From Rhizobiaceae bacterium (GTDB lineage Bacteria > Pseudomonadota > Alphaproteobacteria > Rhizobiales > Rhizobiaceae): 64,000 nucleotides of DNA. Of this stretch, positions 45,542 to 57,172 are shown piece by piece. The notes beneath the pieces are model-generated. The model was given only the letters and a program-made list of their open reading frames with translations. It did not search any database and was not told the DNA's origin. The stretch is from assembly GCA_014238155.1 (NCBI GenBank), contig JABABQ010000063.1, positions 153,920 through 217,919 on the forward strand, given 5' to 3'. A program made the translations under genes and the position numbers. The first letter of the stretch is position 1. Each line of letters starts with the position of its first letter.

Positions 45542-46153
45542 ATGAACTTGGAATATTTGCTTACTTCAATCATCGTCATTTTACTTCCGGGAACCGGGGT
45601 GCTGTACACTTTGGCCGTCGGGTTGGGCAGGGGGCTTCGACCCAGCATTGCGGCCGCGTTCGGGTGCACGCTGGGTATTGTTCCAGCGGCAATTGCCAGC
45701 ATAATTGGCCTGGCTGCAATTCTTCACACCAGTGCAATGGCATTTCAGTTTATTAAATATTTGGGCGTTGCGTATCTCCTCTATATGGCCTGGGGTCTGT
45801 TGCGCGACGGAGGAGCGCTGGGCGTCAAAAAGGCTCGCGGCGACGTTTCGTACAGCCAAACGATCATAAAGGGAATTTTGATCAATGTGCTCAATCCGAA
45901 ATTGTCATTATTTTTCATGGCTTTTCTACCGCAATTCGTGCCGGTGCAGTCGACCGGTTCAACCGCCACACTCATTCTGCTTGCTGTCGCGTTCATGGTG
46001 CTGACATTCATTGTATTCGTCGGCTATGGGGCGTTTGCGTCGCTGGCGCGTGATTATGTGATCTCGCGTCCTCAGGTAATGAAGTGGTGCAAATATGCAT
46101 TTGCCGGATCATTTGGACTGCTCGGTTTGAAGCTGGCTCTGACCGATCGCTAA
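45542..46153 (+). CDS. LysE family translocator
   Basis: LLPGTGVLYTLAVGLGRGLRPSIAAAFGCTLGI...; FIKYLGVAYLLYMAWGLLRDGG; LNPKLSLFFMAFLPQFV. Confidence 0.93.
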   Translation: MNLEYLLTSIIVILLPGTGVLYTLAVGLGRGLRPSIAAAFGCTLGIVPAAIASIIGLAAILHTSAMAFQFIKYLGVAYLLYMAWGLLRDGGALGVKKARGDVSYSQTIIKGILINVLNPKLSLFFMAFLPQFVPVQSTGSTATLILLAVAFMVLTFIVFVGYGAFASLARDYVISRPQVMKWCKYAFAGSFGLLGLKLALTDR

Positions 46154-46216
46154 GCTGGCCGGGCCATCCGCCAGTACTTTGTCACCCGTTGCAGAGACAA
46201 CTGGAGTTATTGAGCG

Positions 46217-46861
46217 TCAAACTCGAGCCACTTTACAGGCTGCCATGAGCTTGTAATAGGCGTCAGAAAGCATTCGAAATGCTTCTGGATCGCCACCCAT
46301 ATCCGGATGAATTGTAAGTGCTTTCCCCCGAAAAGCAGACTTTACTGTCGCTGAGGTGATGCTGGTATTCGGATCAAGGCCCAACAACCGGATTTCATTT
46401 GCCAATCCGGGAAATTTCTTGCGTACCGCCGCCCGACTGGTCTTTTTCGACCTAATGGCGACTTCCGGTTTTGCCTTTTTAACGTCCACAGGCGCTTGTT
46501 TCACGGGCGCGTCGACTTTACTGCATTTCACCCGCAATTGATTTCGCATATTATCCGCGTCCGTGAATTGTCCTCGACGCGAAAAGGCCAGCCCAAGATC
46601 ATTGCCACGCCGCCAAACAACGCATGAACTGGCGCAGAGATCCTCGGCGCGGCTGATCAGAAGGAATTCGTCTGGAATATTGTCTGAATTGGAAACGCTG
46701 ATGCGGGCCCCGGTATCGGTGATGTCTCCAAGCGTGCATTGCCGAGTCAAACTGGCTCCATCGATACTTATCAGACCGGGTTTGATGAGTTGAATACGCT
46801 GTTGCGCACGGCCCGAGAACATCGCGTATGTCTGTTCGATTTCCGATGGCGACGTCGACAA
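46217..46861 (-). CDS. PilZ-like domain fused to a C-terminal J domain
   Basis: N-term RAQQR (RxxxR) and DITDTGARISV; C-term FRGKALTIHPDMGGDPEAFRMLSDAYYKLM with HPD. Confidence 0.8.
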   Translation of the reverse strand: MSTSPSEIEQTYAMFSGRAQQRIQLIKPGLISIDGASLTRQCTLGDITDTGARISVSNSDNIPDEFLLISRAEDLCASSCVVWRRGNDLGLAFSRRGQFTDADNMRNQLRVKCSKVDAPVKQAPVDVKKAKPEVAIRSKKTSRAAVRKKFPGLANEIRLLGLDPNTSITSATVKSAFRGKALTIHPDMGGDPEAFRMLSDAYYKLMAACKVARV

Positions 46862-47343
46862 GTCCTAATTCCTGACAGCATAATTATCCAGATAGGTAAC
46901 TTTGGCATCACAACTTTAATCGCCGATTGAGAGCGGCATGGGACTTGGCAAAAACTCGCAAGTTGGTTAGCGAGCTATGAAATATCAGGGCACTTGATCG
47001 CCCGACAATGTGATATCGCCAACGCATCGTGGCAAAGGCATTGTCAAAGCCAGTTTGAAATGGCTCTTGTTGGGCTAAATAGAAATGCCTCACATGGTGG
47101 TTTCCGAACCAGTGCAGGCGGAGCAGGACATGGACGTGACCGCCAAAAGTCACGGCCAATGGACCCGCCAGAGTGAGACACAGCCACCCCGGCTTGAGCA
47201 ACTTCAGTTTTTTTAAATGCCGGGAGTGCGGGCGAAGCGCCATTTCGCTGCGTCTGCGCCAATGGCTGCTTTGAAGCTCTGTCGATTGGCAAGAGATCGA
47301 CCAAGCTATTGTATCTAGGTTTGGCAATGCCGATGATGCGGCC

Positions 47344-48632
47344 ATGGCGACCGAACTCGAATTCTCCTTCAATGCGCTTACAGCTACGGCACGACGGCAT
47401 ATCCGGGTGTTTCAGTTGCACCAGTTTGTTGACCGCTTTGCGATGGGTCTGACCGTGGCGGTAGTTGCGCTGGCATTGATGGACCGGGGCATGGACCTCT
47501 TCCAAATATCCCTTCTCTTTGGTGTCTATTCACTCACAACGATGGCGATGGAACTGCCGTTCGGTGGATTGGCGGACAATATGGGACGCAAGCCAGTTTT
47601 TCTGGCGGCGGTTATCGCCAGTTTGATTTCGCTGGCGCTCTTCCTGTCATCGAGCGATTTTTACGTTCTGGCGCTTTCGTTTGCCTTTATCGGGTTTGGA
47701 CGCGCCTTACGGTCAGGAACGCTCGACGCATGGTTTGTCGAAACCTTCAAAGCGGCTGCACCAAATGTGGACGTTCAACCCGCCCTTGCCAAAGCTCAGT
47801 GGGCCAATGCTATGGGCTTGGCCATAGGAGCCGTGTTGGGGGGTCTCCTGCCAGACGCTTTCGGTGCGACGGCGAAGGGACTTGGTTTCAGCATCTATGA
47901 TGTCTCCTACGCTGCAAGCTTTGGCGTGATGCTTGGAGTGTTCAGTTACACCCTGCTCGCTATTGAGGAAAAACCGCGTCCGCTGAATCCCAATGCACTC
48001 AAACAGGGGTTCGCCAGCGTCCCGTCAGTCGTCAAGGACGCGGGTCTTCTCGCGTTGAAACATCCGACGCTTTCGATGCTTTTGACAGCTTTGGCGCTAT
48101 TCCTAATGGCAACAAATCCGGTTGAGGTTATTTGGCCGACATATGCCAAGCCCATGCTGGATCAGGGCTACGCCAACACTGCGATCGGCGTTCTGACTGC
48201 AATCTACTTTTTTTCAATCGCTTTTGGCGCGTCGCTGTCTCCCCGCATCAGCCGGATATTCAAACGCCGCCACGCCGCCACGCTTACAGCAATGTTTGCT
48301 TGTATCGCAGGAGCTCAGATCGCATTGGCGATGCAGGGCGGTATCGTCGGCTTTGTTGGTGTTTTCATCGTGTATTCTATCATTCTTGGGGCAAGCGAGA
48401 CGCCGGCAAGCAGCATCTTGCACGGATGTGTGGAGGACGGCCAAAGGTCCACAATGCTGTCTCTGCGATCGCTAATACAGCAACTGGGGGCGCATTAGGA
48501 CTGGTGTTGGCGGGAGCCGTCGCCGAGATCTACTCTACACCTGTTGCTTGGTTTCTTGGCGCAGTGTTTCTTGTCGCTGCGACGACCCTGACTGCTGTGT
48601 TGGCCAAACGACTTGGTGCGGCAACCAAATAG
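47344..48632 (+). pseudogene. MFS transporter with 1-nt frameshift near the 3' end
   Basis: frame 1 ends LSLRSLIQQLGAH*; the -1 frame continues GGALGLVLAGAVAEIYSTPVAWFLGAVFLVAATTLTAVLAKRLG; G5 run at 48486-48490. Confidence 0.85.
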
Positions 48633-48758
48633 CAGTCTTTCAAACAAACCGCAGCATTCGTGCCTCTGGGCTGATTTTGATGAAAAAGGCTTTGATTAGT
48701 TCGATGTTGAAGGTTGGGCGAGCAACTTTCCGTTCGGATTTCACACCGTTTGAGGGAT

Positions 48759-49903
48759 GTGAGTTCCAGCTGAATCGCGACTTTTCAACGTGGTTAGATT
48801 ACCGCCTTTGACGCCTTCCAGCCAATAATTTTTGACGGAACGATTCAGCGGGTGTTTTAAAGCCCAGACATTTCCTCGGGGTATTGTTGAGCTTGTCGCA
48901 AATATGCTTCAGGTCGGTGTCGCTTACAGACAATGGATCGACATCACGCGACAGCCATCTTCGGGCACGTCGATTGGTGTTTTCGACGGTTCCTTTCTGC
49001 CAGGGTGATTGCGGATCACAGAACCATGTCTGGCTCCCGGTTCCAGCCTGCAAGTATGCCCATTCAGTGAACTCTGTGCCACGATCAAATGTGACCGACC
49101 GGCGCGCCGTCCGGGGCAGGGTTCCTAACACATTCACCAATCCTTCCATAATTGGTTTGGAACGACGATCATTATTCTTCAACAGCACTGTAAAGCGGCT
49201 AACCCGCTCAACCAGTGACGTCATATTGCCGTTGCCAAACTTCTTACGAAACTGGATCAGATCACATTCCCAGTGCCCAAATTGCTTGCGTTCCCGCACC
49301 ACGTCAGGACGGTGCAAAATACTAAGCTCAGGGCTGAACCGGCGCCCGTAACGGCGTCTGGCCTGTCTTGGACGGCGTTTGCGGTGATGCTTCGGCAAGT
49401 GTCGCGACAACTTTTGTTCATGGCCATCACTTGAATAGACGTACCGATAGATCGTTTCATGACACACACGATGAAACCGACGCCGTTGGTGGCTTTGTTC
49501 GAGTTTTAAACGACCAGCAATCTGTTCAGGCGACCATCCGTGTTGCAACCGCTCAACAATTGCCTCTCGTAGACCGGCGTGCCGTTTCAACTTGCTCAGA
49601 TTATAGCGGCGGCGCTGAGCCATATCGTTAGCTGTCATACAGTAATAGCCGTCCCAAGATGGCATATCTGCATCTTCATATTTGTTCCGCTTCAGTTCAC
49701 GAAAGATCGTTGAACGATGCCGTCCAAGCTTTTCCGCAATTACATCAATGCTGACTTTTGCGGAGCGCCAACGTTCGATCTTGCGTCTTTCATCAAGATC
49801 AATGTGACTGTAAGTTTGCGAATAGGGGTGATTCACGCGAGATTCCTTCCATATGATAAGCCATTGTTATCATTGGAAAGTCGCACTTCAAAATAGAACG
49901 CAC
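48759..49903 (-). mobile_element. IS30-family insertion sequence (boundaries approximate)
   Basis: imperfect terminal inverted repeats gtgagttccag-ctgaatcgcgacttttcaacg / gtgcgttctattttgaagtgcgactttccaatg (right end reverse-complemented) flank the transposase ORF. Confidence 0.78.
48799..49836 (-). CDS. IS30 family transposase
   Basis: 345 aa; HTH YSHIDLDERRKIERWRSAKVSIDVIAEKLGRHRSTIFRELKRN; HWECDLIQ...; FDRGTEF; NTNRRARRWLSRD. Confidence 0.96.
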   Translation of the reverse strand: MNHPYSQTYSHIDLDERRKIERWRSAKVSIDVIAEKLGRHRSTIFRELKRNKYEDADMPSWDGYYCMTANDMAQRRRYNLSKLKRHAGLREAIVERLQHGWSPEQIAGRLKLEQSHQRRRFHRVCHETIYRYVYSSDGHEQKLSRHLPKHHRKRRPRQARRRYGRRFSPELSILHRPDVVRERKQFGHWECDLIQFRKKFGNGNMTSLVERVSRFTVLLKNNDRRSKPIMEGLVNVLGTLPRTARRSVTFDRGTEFTEWAYLQAGTGSQTWFCDPQSPWQKGTVENTNRRARRWLSRDVDPLSVSDTDLKHICDKLNNTPRKCLGFKTPAESFRQKLLAGRRQRR

Positions 49904-50018
49904 CCCGCTACAAATAAGTGTCGCATAAGATATATTATGGAACATTTATAGCGTTTAGTTTTGCATCATTGGGTGCCAAAACGTCAGAACACTGTACATG
50001 AGAATTTAAAACATTACA

Positions 50019-50852
50019 TTAAACCGCTGTTTCAATGAAAGAAACCTGCAACCCGTCATGAGCTGGCTCAACATGGTCTGGCGTTTCTTCCAACACCGTT
50101 TGATAGTCCAACGGTGTATGCATGTGGGTCAATATCGCACGGACCGGTTTCAACTTATCAATCCATTGCAAGGTTTCCTGGAGGCTGAAATGGCTTCGGT
50201 GGGGTCGGTATTGAAGGGCATCAATAATTAACACGTCCAAGTCTTGAAGGTGTGGCAAGGCCCGTTCGTCGAAGCCGCTGACGTCGCTGGAATAGGCCAA
50301 TCCGCCAACTCGAAACCCCAGCGATACGATATCGCCGTGCTGCTGTTCAAAAGGCAAAATATCAATTTTGCCACCAGCTCCACTGACGGTAAAAGTTTGC
50401 CCCGCAATGATGCGATTTTCAGCCAGAATTGGCGGATAACTCGATCCCTCAGGCGTCTTGAAGCAATAGCCAAATGCCTGGTGAAGCCGCTGCGAAGTCA
50501 ATTCATCGGCCCATATATCAACGACCTTGCGCCGATTGATCAGAAACGACCGTAAATCGTCGATCCCATGAATATGATCCGCGTGAGCATGGGTGTAAAT
50601 CACACCGTCAGCCGCTTCGATTTTTGCGGTCAACATTTGCTGGCGAAAGTCCGGCCCTGTGTCGATAATAACCACGGTTTTGCCGTTTTGGCCGTACTTC
50701 TCAATGAGTAAACTGGCGCGCAACCGGCGATTTTTCGGATTTGACGGATCACAACTGCCCCAGTCTTCACCAATGCGAGGCACTCCGGGCGAAGAGCCAC
50801 AGCCCAACACCGTGAACAGGACGGTTCCTGCGGGCGGCGCAGAGGCGCTCAT
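50019..50852 (-). CDS. MBL-fold metallo-hydrolase
   Basis: LGCGSSPGVPR; YTHAHADHIHGIDDLR; ILTHMHTPLDY. Confidence 0.93.
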   Translation of the reverse strand: MSASAPPAGTVLFTVLGCGSSPGVPRIGEDWGSCDPSNPKNRRLRASLLIEKYGQNGKTVVIIDTGPDFRQQMLTAKIEAADGVIYTHAHADHIHGIDDLRSFLINRRKVVDIWADELTSQRLHQAFGYCFKTPEGSSYPPILAENRIIAGQTFTVSGAGGKIDILPFEQQHGDIVSLGFRVGGLAYSSDVSGFDERALPHLQDLDVLIIDALQYRPHRSHFSLQETLQWIDKLKPVRAILTHMHTPLDYQTVLEETPDHVEPAHDGLQVSFIETAV

Positions 50853-51652
50853 GCAGCATCCAATCTCGCAGGTCTTGGAATCTTGGAGAACAAATTAAAG
50901 AAGTTGTTCGACGTTTGACGGCGAATGTCGGCTTCTTCCATCCCCCAAATTTCGGCCAGAACGCGTGCGGTATCCGCGACAAAAGCCGGCTCATTGCGTT
51001 TGCCACGATTGGGCACCGGAGCAAGATAAGGCGCGTCAGTTTCAACCAGAACCCGGTCGCGAGGCATATCACTGGCAATATCGCGAATATCCTGACTGTT
51101 CTTGAACGTCAAAATACCGGAAAACGACACGGTAAAACCCAGTTCGATACCGCATTCGGCCAGAGCACGAGTGGACGAGAAACAATGCAGGACGGCAGGA
51201 AACGCCCCTGCCCGCATTTCCTCAGTCAAAATTGACATCATGTCGCCATCAGCGCTGCGGGCGTGAATAACCAACGGCAGTCCGGTTTCGCGGGCCGCTG
51301 CAATGTGATTGCGGAAGCCTTGGGCCTGAGCGTCACGGGGAGATGTGTCATAATGGTAGTCCAGCCCAGCCTCGCCAATAGCAACAACCTTGGGATGTTG
51401 GCTCAACTCGACAAGTTGTTGGGGCGTAACATCTAGTTCTTCGTCAGCATTGTGCGGGTGAGTGCCTACAGAACAGAAAATATCTTCATAGCGTTCGGCG
51501 ATGGCCAATACCTGCTGAAATTTGCGCACTCTTGTGCAGATCGTGACCATCCGTTCAACACCCACATCGCGGGCACGCTGCACAACATCATCCAGTTCGG
51601 TGGCAAAATCTGGAAAATCCAGATGGCAGTGACTGTCTACAAGCATGCTCAT
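50849..51652 (-). CDS. TatD family hydrolase
   Basis: [58 protein letters not shown]. Confidence 0.96.
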   Translation of the reverse strand: MSMLVDSHCHLDFPDFATELDDVVQRARDVGVERMVTICTRVRKFQQVLAIAERYEDIFCSVGTHPHNADEELDVTPQQLVELSQHPKVVAIGEAGLDYHYDTSPRDAQAQGFRNHIAAARETGLPLVIHARSADGDMMSILTEEMRAGAFPAVLHCFSSTRALAECGIELGFTVSFSGILTFKNSQDIRDIASDMPRDRVLVETDAPYLAPVPNRGKRNEPAFVADTARVLAEIWGMEEADIRRQTSNNFFNLFSKIPRPARLDAA

Positions 51653-53190
51653 GTCGCAGCTTCGACATAGCGAGGGAAAACACCTTCCGGCTTTTCGATA
51701 ATTGTGGCCGAGTCGAGAAGGCCTGCAGCTCCCAGATGGGCAAACTGTCTTTGGTCGTCACTAATTTTCAACTGGTCCAGCAACTTGCCAGCACTTTCAG
51801 GAATAAATGCCTGACACAGGATTGCGACCTGACGAACAATTTCAGCAGTCACGAAAAGCACCGATTGCATGCGGGCAGGGTCAGTTTTCTTCAACCCCCA
51901 GGGTGCTTGCTCATCGAAATATTTGTTAGCTTCGTCCAGCACATGCCAGATTGCATCCAGAGCCTCGTTGGGAGCCGTCACATCAATCGCCAACCGACAT
52001 TTTTCCAACATTCCATCAGCCAGAGACAGCAAAGCCTCGTCGTCTGACGTCAATTCCCCTGCCCCGCCAACAGCACCGTCCAGATTCTTGAAGATCATCG
52101 ACAAAGACCGTTGTGCAAGATTGCCAAAATTGTTCGCCAGATCGGCATTGGTGTGGTTGACGATATCGCTGTGACTGTAACTGCCGTCGGAACCAAAACG
52201 CACCAAACGTTGGCAAAAATAGCGCAACTGGTCGACGCCATATTCTTCTACCATGCCAAATGGGCTTTCAACATTGCCCACAGACTTCGACATTTTCTCA
52301 CCATTGTTGAGTAAAAAGCCGTGGCTAAAAACTTTTTTGGGAACTGCAATTCCCGCCGACATCAGGAATGCCGGCCAATAAATCGCATGAAACCGGGTAA
52401 TGTCCTTGCCGATGACATGCAGGTCCGCAGGCCAGAACTTCCACAACTCACTCTCGATATCAGGATAGCCAGCACCGGTAATGTAATTGGTTAGCGCGTC
52501 CACCCAAACATACATGACGTGCTTGTCATCACCGGGAACTTTGACACCCCAGTCAAATGTCGTGCGGGAGATCGACAGATCGTTCAGTCCGCCTTTGACA
52601 AAATTGACGACTTCGTTACGGCGCGAATTCGGTAGAATGTAATCTGGAACGGTCTCATACAATTTCAGCAACTTGTCTTCATAAGCCGACAGGCGAAAAA
52701 AGTAACTTTCCTCATCCACCCATTCAACCGGCGACCCCTGCGGCCCAATACGGACTTTGTCGTCATTGACCGTCGTTTCAGCCTCTTCATAATAGGCTTC
52801 ATCGCGGATCGAATACCAACCGGAATAAACATCTTTGTAGATGTCTCCATTGGCGTCCATGGCTTTCCAGATAGCCTGACTGGAAACATGATGATCATCA
52901 TCTGACGTGCGGATGAAACGATCATATGAAACATTCAGTAGGTCGGTCATGCGTTGAAATTCATCAGAATTACGATCCGCCAGCTCGCGCGCGGTAACGC
53001 CCAGATCACGTGCCGTCTGCCACATTTTCTGACCATGAACATCCGTTCCAATCTGAAAAAGGGTTTGATAACCGTCGAGCCGCTTGAAACGGGCAATGGC
53101 ATCAGCACAGATAAATTCGTAGGCATGCCCGATATGAGGGGCTCCATTGGGATAGGAAATTGCCGTGGTGATGTAATAGGTCTTGGTCAT
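51649..53190 (-). CDS. metG: methionyl-tRNA synthetase
   Basis: [30 protein letters not shown]; start refined to 53190. Confidence 0.97.
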   Translation of the reverse strand: MTKTYYITTAISYPNGAPHIGHAYEFICADAIARFKRLDGYQTLFQIGTDVHGQKMWQTARDLGVTARELADRNSDEFQRMTDLLNVSYDRFIRTSDDDHHVSSQAIWKAMDANGDIYKDVYSGWYSIRDEAYYEEAETTVNDDKVRIGPQGSPVEWVDEESYFFRLSAYEDKLLKLYETVPDYILPNSRRNEVVNFVKGGLNDLSISRTTFDWGVKVPGDDKHVMYVWVDALTNYITGAGYPDIESELWKFWPADLHVIGKDITRFHAIYWPAFLMSAGIAVPKKVFSHGFLLNNGEKMSKSVGNVESPFGMVEEYGVDQLRYFCQRLVRFGSDGSYSHSDIVNHTNADLANNFGNLAQRSLSMIFKNLDGAVGGAGELTSDDEALLSLADGMLEKCRLAIDVTAPNEALDAIWHVLDEANKYFDEQAPWGLKKTDPARMQSVLFVTAEIVRQVAILCQAFIPESAGKLLDQLKISDDQRQFAHLGAAGLLDSATIIEKPEGVFPRYVEAAT

Positions 53191-53241
53191 GGTCGGGAAA
53201 ATTCCGGATGTAATAAGGCCTCGCCGCAATCAGCGGCAGTA

Positions 53242-54300
53242 TCAGGCTCGACGGTTACGTTCAAACAGATCGCCAAACATGGATAATATCACCTGTTTTT
53301 TGTCAAGATTGAAAGCATCTGCAAGCCTGCTGGAACGGATTGCCTTGTCCCACACGTCAGCCCAGCCCGCAAGCTCCGACGGGCTGCATTGTTGGTTTAT
53401 GCGAACCTGACTGCCAATCCAGCCAGTCACCAGGTCTTCGAACAGATGAAAGGCATCCTCCTGACCTCGCCGCGACAAATCTTCTGCAATCTTATGGACA
53501 GTACTCCAGTCGTTACCATCGCCAGTGGCACCGCGGGACATCAGCGTTTCAAATACGCCAAAATCCTTCATCATCGAAGATTCCAACAATTGTATGGTGC
53601 GACGCACTGACCCCTCCGATAATCCGATTGCCTTTTGGCGATCAGCATCGGATGCCTGAACCCTAAATTTGGATAATATTTCAGCAATGTTGTGATTAGC
53701 CAGCGGTTGCAAGGGCAATTGCTGACATCTCGACTTGATTGTCGCCAAAGGCCGCCCAGTGGCATGAGACAGCACGAAAAACAATGACTTTTTGGGTGGT
53801 TCTTCAAGGATTTTTAGCAGCGCATTTGCCGCACTTGCATTCATATCATCAATGGCATCGACAATTGTGATCCGCCATCCCCCTGCACCGGCAGTCATGC
53901 CATAAAAACCCTGCGTGCGCCTGATTTCCTCAACAGATAATTGCGACTTGAAACGTTTGGCTTTTGGGTCCCACGGGCGTGTTAGATGCAGCAATTGTGG
54001 ATGCGCACCCTGCGCCACCTGACGGTGGGTGTCAGTTGAAAAAGTGTCCGGATCAAAATCTTGGGCCAGATTTTCCGGCTGTGGGTTGTTGAACAAGAAC
54101 TTGGCAAACAACACCGCCAGAGAAGCCTTGCCGATACCGCGAAGTCCGCTCAGCAGCCATGCATGATGCATTCGTCCCGAGCGGTAACTGTCAAACAATT
54201 GCCTTAACGCGTCGTCATGCCCCAGGAGAAATTCGCATTGAGACGGATCGGGTATGCTATCAATTTTGTCAGCAATCGGACGTTCATCAATATCGATCAT
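53242..54300 (-). CDS. holB: DNA polymerase III subunit delta'
   Basis: [62 protein letters not shown]; adjacent to tmk. Confidence 0.95.
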   Translation of the reverse strand: MIDIDERPIADKIDSIPDPSQCEFLLGHDDALRQLFDSYRSGRMHHAWLLSGLRGIGKASLAVLFAKFLFNNPQPENLAQDFDPDTFSTDTHRQVAQGAHPQLLHLTRPWDPKAKRFKSQLSVEEIRRTQGFYGMTAGAGGWRITIVDAIDDMNASAANALLKILEEPPKKSLFFVLSHATGRPLATIKSRCQQLPLQPLANHNIAEILSKFRVQASDADRQKAIGLSEGSVRRTIQLLESSMMKDFGVFETLMSRGATGDGNDWSTVHKIAEDLSRRGQEDAFHLFEDLVTGWIGSQVRINQQCSPSELAGWADVWDKAIRSSRLADAFNLDKKQVILSMFGDLFERNRRA

Positions 54301-54950
54301 GACACGTCAGCTGTTTCTAAATGGGCCAGATAGGCATCAATCGTTGCGTCAACCATGGCGCTGACTTCTTTGAGAGATTTGCTGGCATCGATAACGACAC
54401 AGCGGTCGGGTTCACTTCTGGCGATATCGAGAAATCCGCGGCGACGCTTTCTTTGCATCGCCAGATCTTCGCTTTCAAAGCGGTCCGGGCCGTCTTCAGC
54501 CCAAACATCCGCCGCCCGTTTCAGTCCCAGTTCCGGTGCCAGATCAAATATCAGCGTAAGATCGGGGCGAGCACCCTCAGTCACGGCCTTTTCCATCGAC
54601 AGGATGAAATCCAGATCCACACCACCCGATACGCCCTGATAGACCCTGCTTGAATCCATAAACCGGTCACACAATACAATAATGCCACTTTCCAGCGCTG
54701 GTTTGATGAGGTGTTCGACATTGTCGCTACGGGCGGCGGCAAAAAGCACCGCCTCCATATCTGTGCCAAATGCTTTTGCTGCACCGGAAAGCACCACATG
54801 GCGGACCGCTTCGGCGCCCGGTGACCCGCCCGGTTCTCGTGTCACCAGAACTTTGTGTCCCAATTTTCCCAGACGACTGGCAAGTCTCTTGATCTGCGTG
54901 GATTTCCCCGCTCCCTCGCCACCTTCAAAAGTGATAAAATGCCCGCGCAA
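54297..54950 (-). CDS. tmk: thymidylate kinase
   Basis: [44 protein letters not shown]. Confidence 0.97.
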   Translation of the reverse strand: MRGHFITFEGGEGAGKSTQIKRLASRLGKLGHKVLVTREPGGSPGAEAVRHVVLSGAAKAFGTDMEAVLFAAARSDNVEHLIKPALESGIIVLCDRFMDSSRVYQGVSGGVDLDFILSMEKAVTEGARPDLTLIFDLAPELGLKRAADVWAEDGPDRFESEDLAMQRKRRRGFLDIARSEPDRCVVIDASKSLKEVSAMVDATIDAYLAHLETADVS

Positions 54951-55032
54951 TGTTTCCGACCCGCCAGTATAAACGGTCTTGGTTTAACTCAACATCGCAG
55001 CGATTGCGAGTATTGAGATGAAAATCATCGTG

Positions 55033-56208
55033 TTATTCAAAGCGAAATACGCTCAGAATCAACTCCTGAGCAGCGTCCATGGCCCGTTGGGTGAGTGTCC
55101 CTTCACCAACATCTTCAGCCGCAAATAGCGGTGTCTCCTGACTGACTTTTCCATCGATCATGACCTGCAGTTTAGCCAATTTATCGCCTGCCTCTACAGG
55201 TGCCATGACGGGACCTGTGAATACAATGTGAGCCTTCAAGCGATCCTGAAATCCTATTGGAACGAATATGCGAAGCGGCCCCTGCGCCTTTAATTCAACA
55301 CCAGACTTTTCACCACCATACAGCGAGGCCTTACCAACCACCTCTCCTTCGGCAAACAGGTCAATGGGTTTGAAAGCCCGAAACGACCAGCGCATCAGCT
55401 TTACAGCTTCCCCTGAACGCTCTCGCTTGGATGCTATGCCATTCAGCACCATGATGATACGGCGTCCGTTTTGTTCAGCCGACCCCACCATCCCATAACC
55501 AGACGCCTCTGTGTAACCGGTTTTCAATCCATCAGCTCCCGCCACCTTTCCGAGAATCGGATTGCGGTTGCGTTGATTGACCTTGTTCCACTTAAATTCC
55601 GGTTCGGCATAGATTTTATACAGTTCGGGATAGGTCTTAATGATATGCCGGGCCAGATAAGCCAAATCACGTGCTGTCACCCTTTGGTCGGGGTCGGGCA
55701 GGCCTGTGGAATTGGTGAAGGTGGAAGTTTCCAGCCCGATTTTTCGAGCCCGAATGTTCATCAATCCGGCAAAAGCTTCCTCTGAACCGGCCATGCCCTC
55801 AGCGATGGCCATTGCCGCATCATTTCCCGACTGAACTATGACCCCGCGAATGAGATCCTCCAAACGGATATCAGAATTCAGTGCGGCAAACATGGTGGAG
55901 CCACCGGAATTGGCACCTCCACGACGCCACACGTCCTGAGAGATGTTAAAGAGAGTTTCAAAGTTCAATTCGCCAGTGGTAATCGCGTTGAACACCACTT
56001 CCATGGTCATCATCTTTGCCATCGAAGCAGGTGGCATCAATTCATCGGCATTTTTTTGGAAAAGCACCGAACCGCTGTCGAAATCCATCAACAACGCCTG
56101 TTTGGCTTTTGTTTGAAAACTTTGCCCGAGCGCCGGCGAGACCATGCACAGGATTGCAATTGCGCATAACCAGTTCAACATTCGATTGCTTGCTCGTGCA
56201 CCAGACAT
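55033..56208 (-). CDS. D-alanyl-D-alanine carboxypeptidase (DacF/DacA-type)
   Basis: PPASMAKMMT (SxxK), SGNDAAM (SxN), DGLKTGYTEASG (KTG); signal peptide. Confidence 0.94.
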   Translation of the reverse strand: MSGARASNRMLNWLCAIAILCMVSPALGQSFQTKAKQALLMDFDSGSVLFQKNADELMPPASMAKMMTMEVVFNAITTGELNFETLFNISQDVWRRGGANSGGSTMFAALNSDIRLEDLIRGVIVQSGNDAAMAIAEGMAGSEEAFAGLMNIRARKIGLETSTFTNSTGLPDPDQRVTARDLAYLARHIIKTYPELYKIYAEPEFKWNKVNQRNRNPILGKVAGADGLKTGYTEASGYGMVGSAEQNGRRIIMVLNGIASKRERSGEAVKLMRWSFRAFKPIDLFAEGEVVGKASLYGGEKSGVELKAQGPLRIFVPIGFQDRLKAHIVFTGPVMAPVEAGDKLAKLQVMIDGKVSQETPLFAAEDVGEGTLTQRAMDAAQELILSVFRFE

Positions 56209-56359
56209 CCTACTTACCTCAATGTGTCGCAGCTCAGACAGTCGCCCCAATTGTTGGAATCTTATGTGGCAATTGCCTGGAGTTCAACAGGCCGCAACAA
56301 TTCGGCCATCATCAAATCACTATACGCGCCCGGCAGCCCATTACCGAGCGGTCGTTATG

Positions 56360-57172
56360 CTATTTTTTCGCCAGGCGCAGGCCGAGGGTGGAATCCTGAT
56401 CTTTTTCAATTCCAATGGCCTCAAGTGCCACTGCAAACGGATCATTCTTGCGAAATTTATGAGATATGCTTCCAGTGGTCAGATCTGCCAGCCGGATGAT
56501 CGATGGACGCCGACGATTTCGTTGAATGCGCGAAGCAACATCCATATCCAACATTGTGCCTGCCGGCTCAGTTCTGAAACTCGAGGCCAGCATTTTATGG
56601 TCACGGCCGTGCAAAGGCGCCTGCTTGATGTATTCAACGCGCACGCGGGTTACACCGAGATGCTGATAGTTCAGCATTTCTGACGCCCTGGCGGACAGAT
56701 CGATAATCCGACCATCATGATAGGGTCCCCTGTCATTAACCCGCACAACCAGAGAACGTCCATTTGCCAGATTTGTTACCCTGGCATAACTCGGCAACGG
56801 AAAAGTCGGATGCGCAGCAGTCAGCGCGTATTGGTCATAGATTTCACCATTGGCCGTTAGTCGGCCATGGAAATTTGGTCCATACCATGAGGCCTGACCT
56901 GTGCGATCATAACCAAAGTCTTCCTGCGGTGTGTACCATTTGCCCCGGATCTTGTAGGGACGCCCAATCTGGCGGCGGCCACCACCTTTGCGCACTTTGC
57001 GAGATGTGGTTACCCGCGGACTGGCGGCAACACCGTAAGCGTCTTCGGAAAATTTGACTTTTTTGTTGATATGCGAGCCACCGGATCCGTACAATCCGAC
57101 TCCTCCGCAACCTACAACTCCGCCCCCGAGCAACACCAATGCCAACAGATTGGTTTTGAGGCCCATGAGCAC
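56360..57172 (-). CDS. rlpA: septal ring lytic transglycosylase RlpA-family lipoprotein
   Basis: lipoprotein-like N-term GGGVVGCGG; GQASWYGPNFHGRLTANGEIYDQYALTAAHPTFPLPSYARVTNLANGRSLVVRVNDRGPY. Confidence 0.92.
   Translation of the reverse strand: MLMGLKTNLLALVLLGGGVVGCGGVGLYGSGGSHINKKVKFSEDAYGVAASPRVTTSRKVRKGGGRRQIGRPYKIRGKWYTPQEDFGYDRTGQASWYGPNFHGRLTANGEIYDQYALTAAHPTFPLPSYARVTNLANGRSLVVRVNDRGPYHDGRIIDLSARASEMLNYQHLGVTRVRVEYIKQAPLHGRDHKMLASSFRTEPAGTMLDMDVASRIQRNRRRPSIIRLADLTTGSISHKFRKNDPFAVALEAIGIEKDQDSTLGLRLAKK

Noticed and set aside
48548-48811. + strand ORF spanning the MFS 3' end and IS30 left end
   Set aside because: Overlaps the restored MFS frame and the IS terminal repeat; likely spurious
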